A stretch of 6,464 nucleotides of DNA from DASXHZ01 sp036488085 (GCA_036488085.1 DASXHZ010000039.1:1-6464); one strand, 5' to 3'; shown: positions 1-5,163, counted from the stretch's first letter. Notes: a model not told the origin generated them from the sequence alone. A program made the numbers and translations.

Positions 1-111
1 CACGAACCTCATGCACCTCGGCATGGCGCTACTGGAGAGCGGCCAGAAAGACCGCGCTCGCGCCGTCTTCCGCAAAGCCAAGAGCTTCAAGACCAAGGGC
101 GCCGGCCTGGA
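1..111. repeat. Terminal direct repeat, left copy
   Basis: These 111 bases recur exactly at 6354-6464. An exact repeat at both contig ends is what a de Bruijn assembler leaves when it closes a circle, in which case the unit is about 6353 bp. It could also mark a sequence present more than once in the genome at which the assembly graph branched. The repeat lies inside a coding frame that stays open across the join, which fits circularity but does not prove it. Confidence 0.95.
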
Positions 112-196
112 AGAGAAGATCCTCGAGCAGTTCCGCTCCACCACGAAGCTGATCGACCGTCTACACGCCCGTAGGCGCAAAGTCGCGAAGGGCTAG
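2..196 (+). CDS. TPR-like small protein, 3' part (continues from 6241-6464 if circular)
   Basis: This frame encodes the C-terminal part of a small, basic, helical protein ending at TAG 194-196. The stretch LGMALLESGQKDRARAVF fits one tetratricopeptide helix pair: the L-G, small-residue and A-x-x-x-F spacing is right, though a single repeat is weak evidence. It is followed by a Lys/Arg-rich amphipathic region that ends in a basic tail (RRRK). TPRs are protein-binding scaffolds; no enzymatic motif is visible. If the molecule is circular, the gene starts upstream of the join, at GTG 6241 or later, for up to about 102 residues. If it is not, ATG 11 or ATG 23 could start a shorter protein, but no good Shine-Dalgarno sequence precedes either one. 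Codons strongly favour G/C at the third position, so I think the frame is real. The molecular role is unknown. Confidence 0.6.
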   Translation, partial: TNLMHLGMALLESGQKDRARAVFRKAKSFKTKGAGLEEKILEQFRSTTKLIDRLHARRRKVAKG

Positions 197-207
197 CCTC
201 TGTGTGG

Positions 208-234
208 CGCCGGCAATCCTGCCGGCGGCTTTTG
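208..234 (+). terminator. Hairpin with short T-run after the TPR-like gene (hairpin element 1)
   Basis: An 8-bp stem (CGCCGGCA 208-215 with TGCCGGCG 220-227) and a 4-base loop begin 11 bases after the stop at 196 and are followed by CTTTT. This looks like an intrinsic terminator. The leader GTGTGGCGC is shared with the hairpin at 3051-3076, so it is probably also a member of the dispersed hairpin family in this window. Confidence 0.55.
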
Positions 235-268
235 GTCTCGGATTCTGGTCAGTGCATCTTGCTAAGCC

Positions 269-296
269 CGGATTTTGCTCAGCGGATTTTGCTCAG
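269..296. repeat. Two perfect tandem copies of a 14-bp unit
   Basis: CGGATTTTGCTCAG occurs at 269-282 and again at 283-296 without a gap. A weaker third copy precedes them around 254-267 (GCATCTTGCTAAGC). The second copy runs into the left arm of the large palindrome at 289-325. The unit is not a multiple of a helical turn and is not translated from the start I prefer for the downstream gene. Confidence 0.85.
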
Positions 297-325
297 TGGG
301 GCGGCGGCGCCGCCCCACTGAGCAA
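289..325. repeat. Perfect 17-bp-arm inverted repeat (hairpin element 2)
   Basis: Left arm TTGCTCAGTGGGGCGGC (289-305), 3-base centre GGC, and right arm 309-325 as the exact complement. This is the largest perfect palindrome in the window. It lies 40 bp before the start of the oxidoreductase gene. The core AGTGGGGCGGCG matches the hairpins at 1401 and 2351, so it appears to be an enlarged member of the same family. It could form a very stable hairpin in the leader mRNA. Confidence 0.85.
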
Positions 326-364
326 CCGAGAGACCGAGAGACGCGACCGCGATACGCTCCGTCC

Positions 365-1387
365 GTGCAAATAGAGCTCGGCCTCGACACCTTCGGCGAC
401 ATCACCCCCGACGCGACGCATGCGGAGGTCCTCCGCAACGTCGTCGAAGAAGCCGTCCTCGCCGACGAGTTGGGGATCGACTTCATCGGCCTCGGCGAGC
501 ATCACCGCCCCGACTTCGCGATCTCGGCACCCGAGATCGTCCTCGCGGCGATTGCGAGCCGCACGAAACGGATCAGCCTGGGTACCTCAGTCACCGTCCT
601 CAGTACCGACGATCCCATCCGCGTCTTCGAGCGCTTCTCGACGCTGAACGCCGTCTCGAACGGGCGCGCCGAAGTGATCCTCGGGCGCGGCTCGTTCACC
701 GAGTCGTACCCGCTGTTCGGCTTCGACCTCGACGACTACGAGACGCTGTTCGAAGAGAAGGTGAGCCTCTTCGCGAAGGCGCTGGAGAGCGACCGTGCCG
801 GGAAGCCGTTCGACTGGAACGGAACCATCCGAACGCCGCTGCGGAACCAGCGCGTCTACCCGCCAATCGCTCCGGCAACGCTGAAGGTGTGGATCGGCGT
901 CGGCGGCAGCCCGGAGTCGGTCGTCCGCGCCGCGCGCTATCGCTTCCCGCTCATGCTCGCCATCATCGGCGGCGATCCGAAGCGCTTCCGCCCGTACGTC
1001 GACCTCTACGAGCGCACCCTCGGACAACTCGGGAGCGAGATGCTCGAAGTCGGCGTGCACTCGCCCGGCCACATCGCCGATACCGATCAGGAAGCGAAGG
1101 ACCAGCTCTGGCCCGCCTACCGCGAAATGCGCAACCGCATCGGCGCCGAGCGCGGCTGGCCGCCGACCTCCCGCGCCGAATTCGAGCACGAGGTGGAATC
1201 CGGCTCCCTCTACGCCGGCTCCCCCGACACCGTCGCCAAGAAGATCGCCTCCACCGCCCGCACCCTCGCCCTCTCCCGCTTCGACCTCAAATACAGCTCC
1301 GGCCCATTACGCCACGACTGGATGCTCCGCAGCCTCGAACTGTACGGCCGCGAAGTCATCCCGCGCGTCCGCGCCCTGCTCGAATGA
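365..1387 (+). CDS. LLM-class (luciferase-like) flavin-dependent oxidoreductase
   Basis: This encodes a predicted cytoplasmic TIM-barrel oxidoreductase of the bacterial luciferase-like superfamily, which uses reduced FMN or F420; the substrate cannot be told from sequence. Seen: an N-terminal strand IELGLDTFG, the EHHRPD motif at about residues 45-50 (typical EHH of group-1 luciferase-like proteins), the stretch GRAEVILGRGSF near 100-111, the barrel segment LKVWIGVGGSPESV in the second half, and a C-terminal GSPDTVAKKI (about 285-294) typical of the family. The length of 340 residues is normal. I chose GTG 365 because the protein then begins with the usual first barrel strand. An in-frame TTG at 275 would add 30 residues translated from the palindrome and tandem repeat, which looks spurious. 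No clear Shine-Dalgarno sequence precedes 365. Third codon positions are strongly GC. It converges on the NmrA-type gene, and a role together with it in redox metabolism is only a guess. Confidence 0.93.
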   Translation: MQIELGLDTFGDITPDATHAEVLRNVVEEAVLADELGIDFIGLGEHHRPDFAISAPEIVLAAIASRTKRISLGTSVTVLSTDDPIRVFERFSTLNAVSNGRAEVILGRGSFTESYPLFGFDLDDYETLFEEKVSLFAKALESDRAGKPFDWNGTIRTPLRNQRVYPPIAPATLKVWIGVGGSPESVVRAARYRFPLMLAIIGGDPKRFRPYVDLYERTLGQLGSEMLEVGVHSPGHIADTDQEAKDQLWPAYREMRNRIGAERGWPPTSRAEFEHEVESGSLYAGSPDTVAKKIASTARTLALSRFDLKYSSGPLRHDWMLRSLELYGREVIPRVRALLE

Positions 1388-1390
1388 GCT

Positions 1391-1429
1391 GACGTCTATC
1401 AGTGGGGCGGCGCCCTCGCCGCCGACGTC
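1391..1429. repeat. GC hairpin in the convergent intergenic space (hairpin element 3)
   Basis: A 7-bp stem (GGCGGCG 1406-1412 with CGCCGCC 1417-1423) and a 4-base loop CCCT are bracketed by two copies of the self-complementary hexamer GACGTC (1391-1396 and 1424-1429). It sits four bases after the stop of the oxidoreductase gene and about 40 bases beyond the stop of the convergent gene, so it may act as a shared terminator, although no T-run follows. The sequence TGGGGCGGCG-CCTCGCCGCCGA is nearly repeated at 2352-2374. Confidence 0.65.
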
Positions 1430-1469
1430 GCGCGCCAGCGCGGCTGCTTCTCCGACTTCTTCGCCACGG

Positions 1470-2318
1470 TCAGCGAAATGCATGAGCGTGGTCGACAGAC
1501 CACTCACGATACGTACGCGGCCGCCGGCCGGTAATCTCGGCAACATCGGACGTCACAAAGGCGGGAAGACCGACCGACGCCGACCATGCTTTGAGCAGCA
1601 TGTTCAAGGCCGCAGGAGGAAAGGACAACTCTGACCGAGCCTCGTCCGGCGAGATCTCTTCGAATTCGATGTTCCGACCGAGGGCTTCGCCGATCAGTCC
1701 TACCTGCTCGGCCTGCGTCAGCGACTCCGGGCCAGTGAGCACGTAGTCTCTGCCACCGTGTCCCCCCTCTCGATGAACGCGAACTGCAACAGCCGCAATA
1801 TCCCGCTCGTCGATCGGCGCGCTGGCAGCCGCCCCGAATGGCCACCGAACCACATTGCCACGACGAATCTGCGGCGCCCACCACGCGAGAGCGTTCCCGG
1901 CGAACATTCCGGGACGCAGGATGGTCCACTCGATCGTGGAAGCCTCGATCAGCGCCTCGACACGCGCCATCAGCACAGCCATCGGATTCGTCTGCTGAAA
2001 AAACGGATGCGGCGTCTTGTGTGGCGCGGAGAGGAAGACCAATCGTTTGACAGAGCGTGCAATGCGATCGACGGCAGCCGGCGCGGCATCTCCCGGAGCG
2101 GTCCAGACCAGAAAGACCGCGTCGACATCACGGAGAGCCTTGTCAAGCGTCGCCGGAGCCATGAGATCTGCCTGCACCGCACGAACACCTTCCGGGACGG
2201 ATGACGCCTCCACCGTCCTGGAAACGGCGACCACGTCGTCAACCCCGCTAGCCACCAGTTCAGCAATAACCGCCCGGCCGATCGTGCCGGTCGCCCCGAT
2301 CACCGCGACCCGTTTCAC
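1470..2318 (-). CDS. NmrA-like / atypical SDR NAD(P)H-binding protein
   Basis: This encodes a soluble Rossmann-fold protein of the NmrA/atypical short-chain dehydrogenase group. Seen: the dinucleotide-binding loop GATGTIG at residues 8-14 directly after the first beta strand; VVAVSR at the end of the second strand, where the cofactor ribose is read; RLVFLSAP in the central sheet; and WTILRPGMFAGN near 131-142, a hallmark of NmrA-like proteins that replaces the classical SDR YxxxK proton relay. A C-terminal region (DYVLTGPESLTQAEQ onward) resembles the substrate or cofactor lid. The length of 282 residues is normal. I chose GTG 2318 because it gives a first strand starting at residue 2; the longer reading from 2378 is translated from a hairpin element. 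Members act as redox sensors, NAD(P)H:quinone oxidoreductases or sugar/isoflavone reductases, and the specific reaction cannot be assigned. Confidence 0.92.
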   Translation of the reverse strand: MKRVAVIGATGTIGRAVIAELVASGVDDVVAVSRTVEASSVPEGVRAVQADLMAPATLDKALRDVDAVFLVWTAPGDAAPAAVDRIARSVKRLVFLSAPHKTPHPFFQQTNPMAVLMARVEALIEASTIEWTILRPGMFAGNALAWWAPQIRRGNVVRWPFGAAASAPIDERDIAAVAVRVHREGGHGGRDYVLTGPESLTQAEQVGLIGEALGRNIEFEEISPDEARSELSFPPAALNMLLKAWSASVGLPAFVTSDVAEITGRRPRTYREWSVDHAHAFR

Positions 2319-2350
2319 TCCGGCATCGTAGCAAGGCTCTCGGCCTCTCG

Positions 2351-2374
2351 ATGGGGCGGCGGCCTCGCCGCCGA
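2351..2374. repeat. GC hairpin (hairpin element 4)
   Basis: A 7-bp stem (GGCGGCG 2355-2361 with CGCCGCC 2366-2372) and loop GCCT. The core TGGGGCGGCGGCCTCGCCGC is the twin of the hairpin at 1403-1423. It separates the NmrA-type gene start from the copied gene fragment at 2375-2416. The nine bases just before it (2343-2351) also occur at 3108-3116, upstream of the full copy, so the hairpin may have inserted into an older, longer duplicate. Confidence 0.7.
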
Positions 2375-2416
2375 GCACCGACCCGACGTATCCAACACAT
2401 CGCCATTCGTGAACTC
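2375..2416 (-). pseudogene. Fragment duplicated from the unknown gene at 3023-3304
   Basis: Bases 2383-2416 match 3136-3169 at 33 of 34 positions; the match continues more loosely to 2375/3127 with a one-base gap. On the minus strand it encodes EFTNGDVLDTS, the most characteristic stretch of the intact gene, and then runs into the hairpin at 2351-2374. On its other side it is joined abruptly, at about 2417-2422, to the body of a toxin gene. It has no start and no conserved end, so it is a relic. Confidence 0.85.
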
Positions 2417-2421
2417 AACTG

Positions 2422-2565
2422 ACATGGCGGATTCCGTATTACATTGACTCCGAGGCGATCGTGATTCTCGAAGTGTTTGAGAAGAAGAGCCGCACGACTC
2501 CGAGGCATATTCTCGATACTTGTAAACGGCGGCTGCCGCGGTATCAGAACCTCATGAAAGAGTGA
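2422..2565 (+). pseudogene. HigB/RelE-type (phage Gp49-like) toxin, 5' half missing
   Basis: The frame ending at TGA 2563-2565 reads TWRIPYYIDSEAIVILEVF, then EKKSRTTPRHILDTCKRRL and a short tail. This is the C-terminal half of the Gp49-like/HigB toxin family: a beta-sheet core (WRI-YYID-AIVILEVF) followed by the K-K-x-x-x-T-P and C-K-R-R-L segments. Family members are usually about 100-120 residues and act as ribosome-dependent mRNA nucleases. Only about 47 codons remain, there is no start codon, and an in-frame TGA lies at 2410. The 5' part has been replaced by a fragment of the unrelated gene at 3023-3304. The antitoxin frame follows immediately, the usual toxin-first order of this family. 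It is almost certainly inactive. Confidence 0.78.
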
Positions 2566-2567
2566 CC

Positions 2568-2889
2568 ATGAAGACCGATAAGAAGCGGAAGCTGGAGGCG
2601 ACAGGTTGGCGATTGGGAGATGCTCGCGACTTTCTCGGGTTTGACTCCGAGCGAAGCTCAGTTCGTAGAGATCAAGCTGGCTCTTGCTCGAAAGCTCCGG
2701 GAGCTTCGCGAGGAGCACCACTGGACCCAGGCGGAACTCGCGAAGAAAGTCGGTTCGAGCCAGTCGCGCGTCGCGAAGATGGAAGCCGGTGACGCGACGG
2801 TGAGCGTCGATCTCCTCGTTAAATCGCTGCTTGCAGCGGGTGCCGACCGGCATGAGTTGGGACGTGTTGTTGGTTCCCGCGGGCGGTGA
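2568..2889 (+). pseudogene. XRE-family antitoxin (HigA-like), frameshifted near residue 24
   Basis: The natural start is ATG 2568, two bases after the toxin stop and preceded by AAAGAG (2557-2562). The first 24 codons read MKTDKKRKLEATGWRLGDAR then DFLG, a typical antitoxin N-terminus. Inside GGGTTTGAC (2637-2645) the homologous reading jumps by one frame and continues as LTPSEAQFVEIKLALARKL. The rest is an intact XRE helix-turn-helix (TQAELAKKVGSSQSRVAKME) and the helix DLLVKSLLAAG, ending at TGA 2887-2889. One extra G or T explains this. Without re-coding the first frame stops at 2792. A shorter protein could start at ATG 2620 (89 residues) and keep the whole DNA-binding domain, but GGGAG directly abuts that ATG and is badly spaced. 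It could still be expressed as a DNA-binding orphan. A sequencing error at the T/G run is the main alternative. Confidence 0.85.
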
Positions 2890-2918
2890 TCGTGGAGTTG
2901 TTCGGCGACCGCGAAAAT

Positions 2919-2948
2919 GTGAGCCGGCCGATGATTCGGTGCGCTCAC
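2919..2948. repeat. Short inverted repeat downstream of the antitoxin relic
   Basis: GTGAGC (2919-2924) and GCTCAC (2943-2948) pair across an 18-base spacer. No T-run follows, so terminator activity is doubtful. Bases 2890-3022 hold nothing else I can identify: no convincing frame and no promoter. Confidence 0.3.
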
Positions 2949-3022
2949 GGCTCCGGCGTCCCCGAAACAGATACCGGTGTCTCCCGGCGTTTCTGCCCGC
3001 GCGTTGCACTAACGGTCACGCG

Positions 3023-3304
3023 TCAGCCGCGCGGCTTGCTTGCTTGCCCGGTGTGGCGCGGGCTTCCAGCCCGCGGTCGTGCGATCACCGGCGCAAGAGC
3101 GGTGCTCAGCCTCTCGACCACCTCCGGCACCGAATCCGACGTATCCAACACGTCGCCATTCGTGAACTCGATCCGCGTCACGTTCTCGTTGTCGTCCGCC
3201 ACCTCGCGGATCGGCCGCACCGATCGAACGTGCCACGCGACGACCTTCACCGGCAAGCCGGTCTCGTAGCTGAGGACTTCGACGAATGGGAGTGTGCCTG
3301 CCAT
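3023..3304 (-). CDS. Small conserved-looking protein of unknown function
   Basis: This is a 93-residue soluble protein. Its core (residues about 1-75) mixes beta strands and a helix: an N-terminal segment PFVEVLSYETGLPVKVVAW, then VTRIEFTNGDVLDTSDSVPE and helix VVERLSTAL. The strand-turn-strand-helix with T-N-G-D recalls the small FlbD-like proteins, but I do not claim membership. The start is ATG 3304, with GGAG five bases upstream (minus strand) and a good promoter beyond it. From about residue 76 the tail RPRAGSPRHTG is translated from the hairpin element at 3051-3076 and looks acquired; the ancestral end was probably near residue 75. A second, truncated copy of the core lies at 2375-2416. 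It diverges from an XRE regulator and shares an operator-like palindrome with it, so it is probably under that regulator's control. Confidence 0.75.
   Translation of the reverse strand: MAGTLPFVEVLSYETGLPVKVVAWHVRSVRPIREVADDNENVTRIEFTNGDVLDTSDSVPEVVERLSTALAPVIARPRAGSPRHTGQASKPRG
3051..3076. repeat. GC hairpin inside the 3' end of a gene (hairpin element 5)
   Basis: An 8-bp stem (CGCGGGCT 3057-3064 with AGCCCGCG 3068-3075) and a 3-base loop TCC, led by GTGTGG as in the hairpin at 202-228. It is translated on the minus strand as part of the tail of the gene at 3023-3304 instead of lying between genes. Confidence 0.7.
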
Positions 3305-3320
3305 CGCTGCTCCACTGTCA

Positions 3321-3334
3321 GTTACGATCGTAAC
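3321..3334. promoter_or_regulatory. Operator-like 14-bp perfect palindrome
   Basis: GTTACGATCGTAAC is self-complementary over all 14 bases. It covers the -10 box of the minus-strand promoter and lies 68 bp before the start of the divergent XRE regulator. Half-sites recur nearby (CGTTAC 3339-3344, CGTT 3347-3350). An XRE dimer bound here would block the minus promoter and could autoregulate; this is inferred from position only. Confidence 0.65.
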
Positions 3335-3355
3335 GGTACGTTACTACGTTGTCAA
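3327..3355 (-). promoter_or_regulatory. Sigma-70-type promoter for the gene at 3023-3304
   Basis: Read on the minus strand: a perfect -35 box TTGACA (3355-3350), a 17-base spacer, then TACGAT (3332-3327), four of six matches to TATAAT. Transcription would begin about 15-20 bases before ATG 3304, leaving a short leader that contains GGAG. This is the best promoter in the window. Confidence 0.7.
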
Positions 3356-3391
3356 TAGTACCTCATGGGCGTCCAATTCCTGGGATGGTCC

Positions 3392-3397
3392 GAGAGG
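3392..3397 (+). promoter_or_regulatory. Ribosome binding site deciding the XRE start
   Basis: GAGAGG lies five bases before ATG 3403. It favours that start over the upstream in-frame codon at 3349, which would add 18 residues that do not look like a protein domain. Confidence 0.65.
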
Positions 3398-3402
3398 CGG
3401 AA

Positions 3403-3627
3403 ATGTTCGGCCAAGCTATGAAGCGGCTGCGCGAGAAGCGCGGCATGACTCAGGAAGCGCTCGCGCACGAGGCTGCGATCACGTCCAGCTACACGGGTCA
3501 GGTCGAACGCGGCCAGAGGGTGCCAAGCCTGACCGTCATCCTGAAGATCGCCCGCGCCCTGAAGGTAGACGCCGGCGAACTGCTCTCCATCTTCAGCTAC
3601 GACGCGATCCGACGGTTGAAGTTGTGA
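3403..3627 (+). CDS. XRE-family helix-turn-helix regulator, 74 residues
   Basis: This is a compact DNA-binding protein made almost wholly of one XRE (Cro/CI-like) domain. Seen: first helix FGQAMKRLREKRGMT; the helix-turn-helix QEALAHEAAITSSYTGQVER, where ITSSYTGQVERG is the recognition-helix region with the classical V/I-E-R-G end; then PSLTVILKIARALKVDAGEL closing the five-helix bundle. The length fits phage-type repressors, stand-alone antitoxins and the controller (C) proteins of Type II restriction-modification systems, which are about 70-100 residues. The gene diverges from the unknown gene at 3023-3304 and lies 384 bp before the methyltransferase start I prefer, in the same direction. 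Regulation of its own divergent region is likely. Control of the restriction genes is possible, but the palindrome at 3978 differs in sequence from the one at 3321, so the two may have different readers. Confidence 0.9.
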   Translation: MFGQAMKRLREKRGMTQEALAHEAAITSSYTGQVERGQRVPSLTVILKIARALKVDAGELLSIFSYDAIRRLKL

Positions 3628-3969
3628 TCATGGATCGAGGCTGAGATCGGCGAATGCCGCCGCGACGGCCAGTAAACCTAAGCGAGTATTAGCGTGCGGA
3701 GGGATGTTCGGCGCAATCTTGCGGTCTACGGGTGGTAGGGATTGACACATACGCTTCCTACCGGGCGGCGGAGAAGCGCGAGCGAGCCGAGCGGTTCGCG
3801 TTGATGTGAACTCAGCGCTAGATCAGAGGAATCGTTGCGCCGCTTTCTGGCCGGCGGCTGATCGAGAATCATTCCTGAGCGTCAGAGTTCTCCCGTCGTT
3901 CATGCCACTCCCAGCGGAGCATCCGCCTCCGTTGAGCAATCCGAGGTACGTTGTCTCGTGAGAGGATCC

Positions 3970-3998
3970 TTGACTTTGACGTCTAGACGTCTTACGCT
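3970..3998 (+). promoter_or_regulatory. Methyltransferase promoter with an operator between its boxes
   Basis: TTGACT (3970-3975, five of six to consensus), a 17-base spacer, and TACGCT (3993-3998, keeping TA---T). The spacer contains the perfect 14-bp palindrome GACGTCTAGACGTC (3978-3991), placed exactly where a bound repressor would exclude RNA polymerase. A transcript would start near 4005, only a few bases before GTG 4012. Confidence 0.55.
3978..3991. promoter_or_regulatory. Operator-like palindrome GACGTCTAGACGTC
   Basis: All 14 bases are self-complementary, built of two GACGTC hexamers around TA. It is located between the -35 and -10 boxes of the presumed methyltransferase promoter. 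Candidate readers are the winged-helix domain of the methyltransferase itself or the XRE protein at 3403-3627. Confidence 0.6.
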
Positions 3999-4011
3999 TT
4001 TCCTCACCCTC

Positions 4012-5163
4012 GTGAAGAACGCTGAATCTCGACGCCGACCCGGTGAGGTGCGTGATGCGATCGTCGGCGTGCTCTTGCAGAATCCGCACGGCGCTGCGAC
4101 TTCGGATATCGAAAAAGCCGTAGTCACGACGCTCGGAGCAGTCAAACGTTCGAGCGTTCGATCTTACCTGCGACTCAACGTCGGAAAGCTTTTCAGGCGC
4201 GATAGGCGTGGGCACTACTCGCTGCTCGTTCAGCAAGATTCTGCGCCACGTACACGTTTGGTGAAGTTCAGGAAGTTCAGCTATCGACGCGCCAACGTAT
4301 TCCACGCCGACTGCATGAATTGGCTTGTCCAAAGAGATCCGAACTCTATCCATGCCATCGTGACGGATCCGCCTTACGGTCTCGTGGAGTATGCGGCTGA
4401 ACAACAAGAGAAGTTGCGCAAGGGTCGGGGTGGCGTATGGCGCGTGCCACCATCCTTTGACGGAACGAAAAGAGCACCTTTACCGCGCTTCACGGTGCTC
4501 TCGCCCGAGGAGCTGCTGGAACTCGGCCGGTTCTTTTCCGTGTGGGGCAAAGCGATCCTGCGTGTGCTCGTGCCAGGTGCCAACGTCGTCGTTGCAAGCA
4601 ATCCGTTGCTATCCTTTCTCGTCTCGAACGCTCTTTCGCAGGCCGGCCTTGAACGGCGCGGCGAAATAGTCCGCCTTGTCATGACGATGAGGGGTGGCGA
4701 CAGACCGAAGAACGCGGACGAGGAGTTTTCAGACGTCAGCGTCATGCCAAGGTCCATGTGGGAGCCTTGGCTCGTTTTCCGGAAACCGCTCGAGGGACGC
4801 GTGCAAGATAATCTACGGAAATGGAAGACGGGCGGATTTAGAAGGCCATCGGACGACCGGCCCTTTGGTGATGTGATCGAATCCTCACCAACGCACAAAA
4901 GCGAACGAGCGTTGGCGCCTCACCCGAGTCTCAAACCTCAGCGATTCTTACGAACACTCGTTCGTGGTGTGTTGCCTCTCGGTGACGGCATCGTGCTGGA
5001 CACATTCGCAGGTGCAGGGTCCACGCTAGCCGCGGCTGAGGCGGTAGGATACGAGAGCATCGGCGTTGAGAAGGACGCCGCATATTTCCGGATGGCGTCC
5101 TCGGCCATCCCGAAGCTCATCGAATACAAGAACGGCTTCACACCCTATCTTTTTAGTTTGTAA
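4012..5163 (+). CDS. Type II DNA methyltransferase (N4-cytosine/N6-adenine) with N-terminal winged-helix domain
   Basis: This encodes a DNA amino-methyltransferase that would transfer a methyl group from S-adenosylmethionine to an exocyclic amine in a specific site and so protect the host from the convergent endonuclease. Residues about 12-72 look like a winged helix-turn-helix of the HARE-HTH kind (REVRDAI-like first helix, SSVRSYLRLN recognition region, F-R-R-x-x-x-G-H-Y-S-L wing). Catalytic motif IV TDPPYG is at about 118-123, then a target-recognition region, HPSLKP (about 304-309), and the AdoMet loop DTFAGAGSTLAAAE (about 330-343) with acidic IGVEKD after it. Motif IV before motif I makes it beta type. 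About 383 residues is normal. An upstream GTG at 3958 (401 residues) is possible, but its extra codons lie in the promoter. Codon use is less GC-biased than in the left-hand genes, a sign of transfer. The target site cannot be read from sequence. Confidence 0.92.
   Translation: MKNAESRRRPGEVRDAIVGVLLQNPHGAATSDIEKAVVTTLGAVKRSSVRSYLRLNVGKLFRRDRRGHYSLLVQQDSAPRTRLVKFRKFSYRRANVFHADCMNWLVQRDPNSIHAIVTDPPYGLVEYAAEQQEKLRKGRGGVWRVPPSFDGTKRAPLPRFTVLSPEELLELGRFFSVWGKAILRVLVPGANVVVASNPLLSFLVSNALSQAGLERRGEIVRLVMTMRGGDRPKNADEEFSDVSVMPRSMWEPWLVFRKPLEGRVQDNLRKWKTGGFRRPSDDRPFGDVIESSPTHKSERALAPHPSLKPQRFLRTLVRGVLPLGDGIVLDTFAGAGSTLAAAEAVGYESIGVEKDAAYFRMASSAIPKLIEYKNGFTPYLFSL

Larger units (their letters stand above)
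3628..4011. other. Long intergenic stretch between the regulator and the methyltransferase
   Basis: Apart from the promoter and palindrome near its right end, this region holds little. A short open frame (GTG 3732 to TGA 3807-3809) would encode a 25-residue peptide ending in YRAAEKRERAERFALM. Its charged helix looks coding-like and could be the 3' remnant of a lost gene, but it has no proper start. GGTAGG (3734-3739) and CCTACC (3757-3762) form a weak inverted repeat. Base composition is more mixed here than in the left-hand genes, as in eroded DNA. Confidence 0.5.

Noticed and set aside
254..325. CRISPR array
   Set aside because: The 14-bp units are contiguous with no spacers, and no cas gene is present.
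587..1189. 200-residue minus-strand open frame opposite the oxidoreductase
   Set aside because: It is an antisense shadow of a strongly GC3-biased gene; its sequence is Arg/Ala/Glu-rich with no domain, and the plus-strand frame is clearly the real one.
2260..3009. 249-residue minus-strand open frame
   Set aside because: It runs through the antitoxin, the toxin relic, the duplicated fragment and a hairpin, which are separately explained, and has no protein-like motifs.
202..3076. Integron attC sites and gene cassettes
   Set aside because: Hairpins near gene ends and mixed accessory genes suggested this, but I found no paired RYYYAAC/GTTRRRY core sites at the hairpins and no integrase, and the gene orientations are mixed.
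3742..3747. Perfect TTGACA as a promoter for the methyltransferase
   Set aside because: No TATAAT-like box lies 16-18 bases downstream (the position reads GCGGCG), and it is more than 200 bp from the gene.
4260..4281. Near-tandem AAGTTCAGGAAGTTCAG in the methyltransferase
   Set aside because: It lies between domains and translates to a reasonable linker (VKFRKFSYRR); it is probably chance.
3823..4407. 194-residue minus-strand open frame opposite the methyltransferase start
   Set aside because: It overlaps the promoter and winged-helix region of a confidently assigned gene and lacks recognisable structure.
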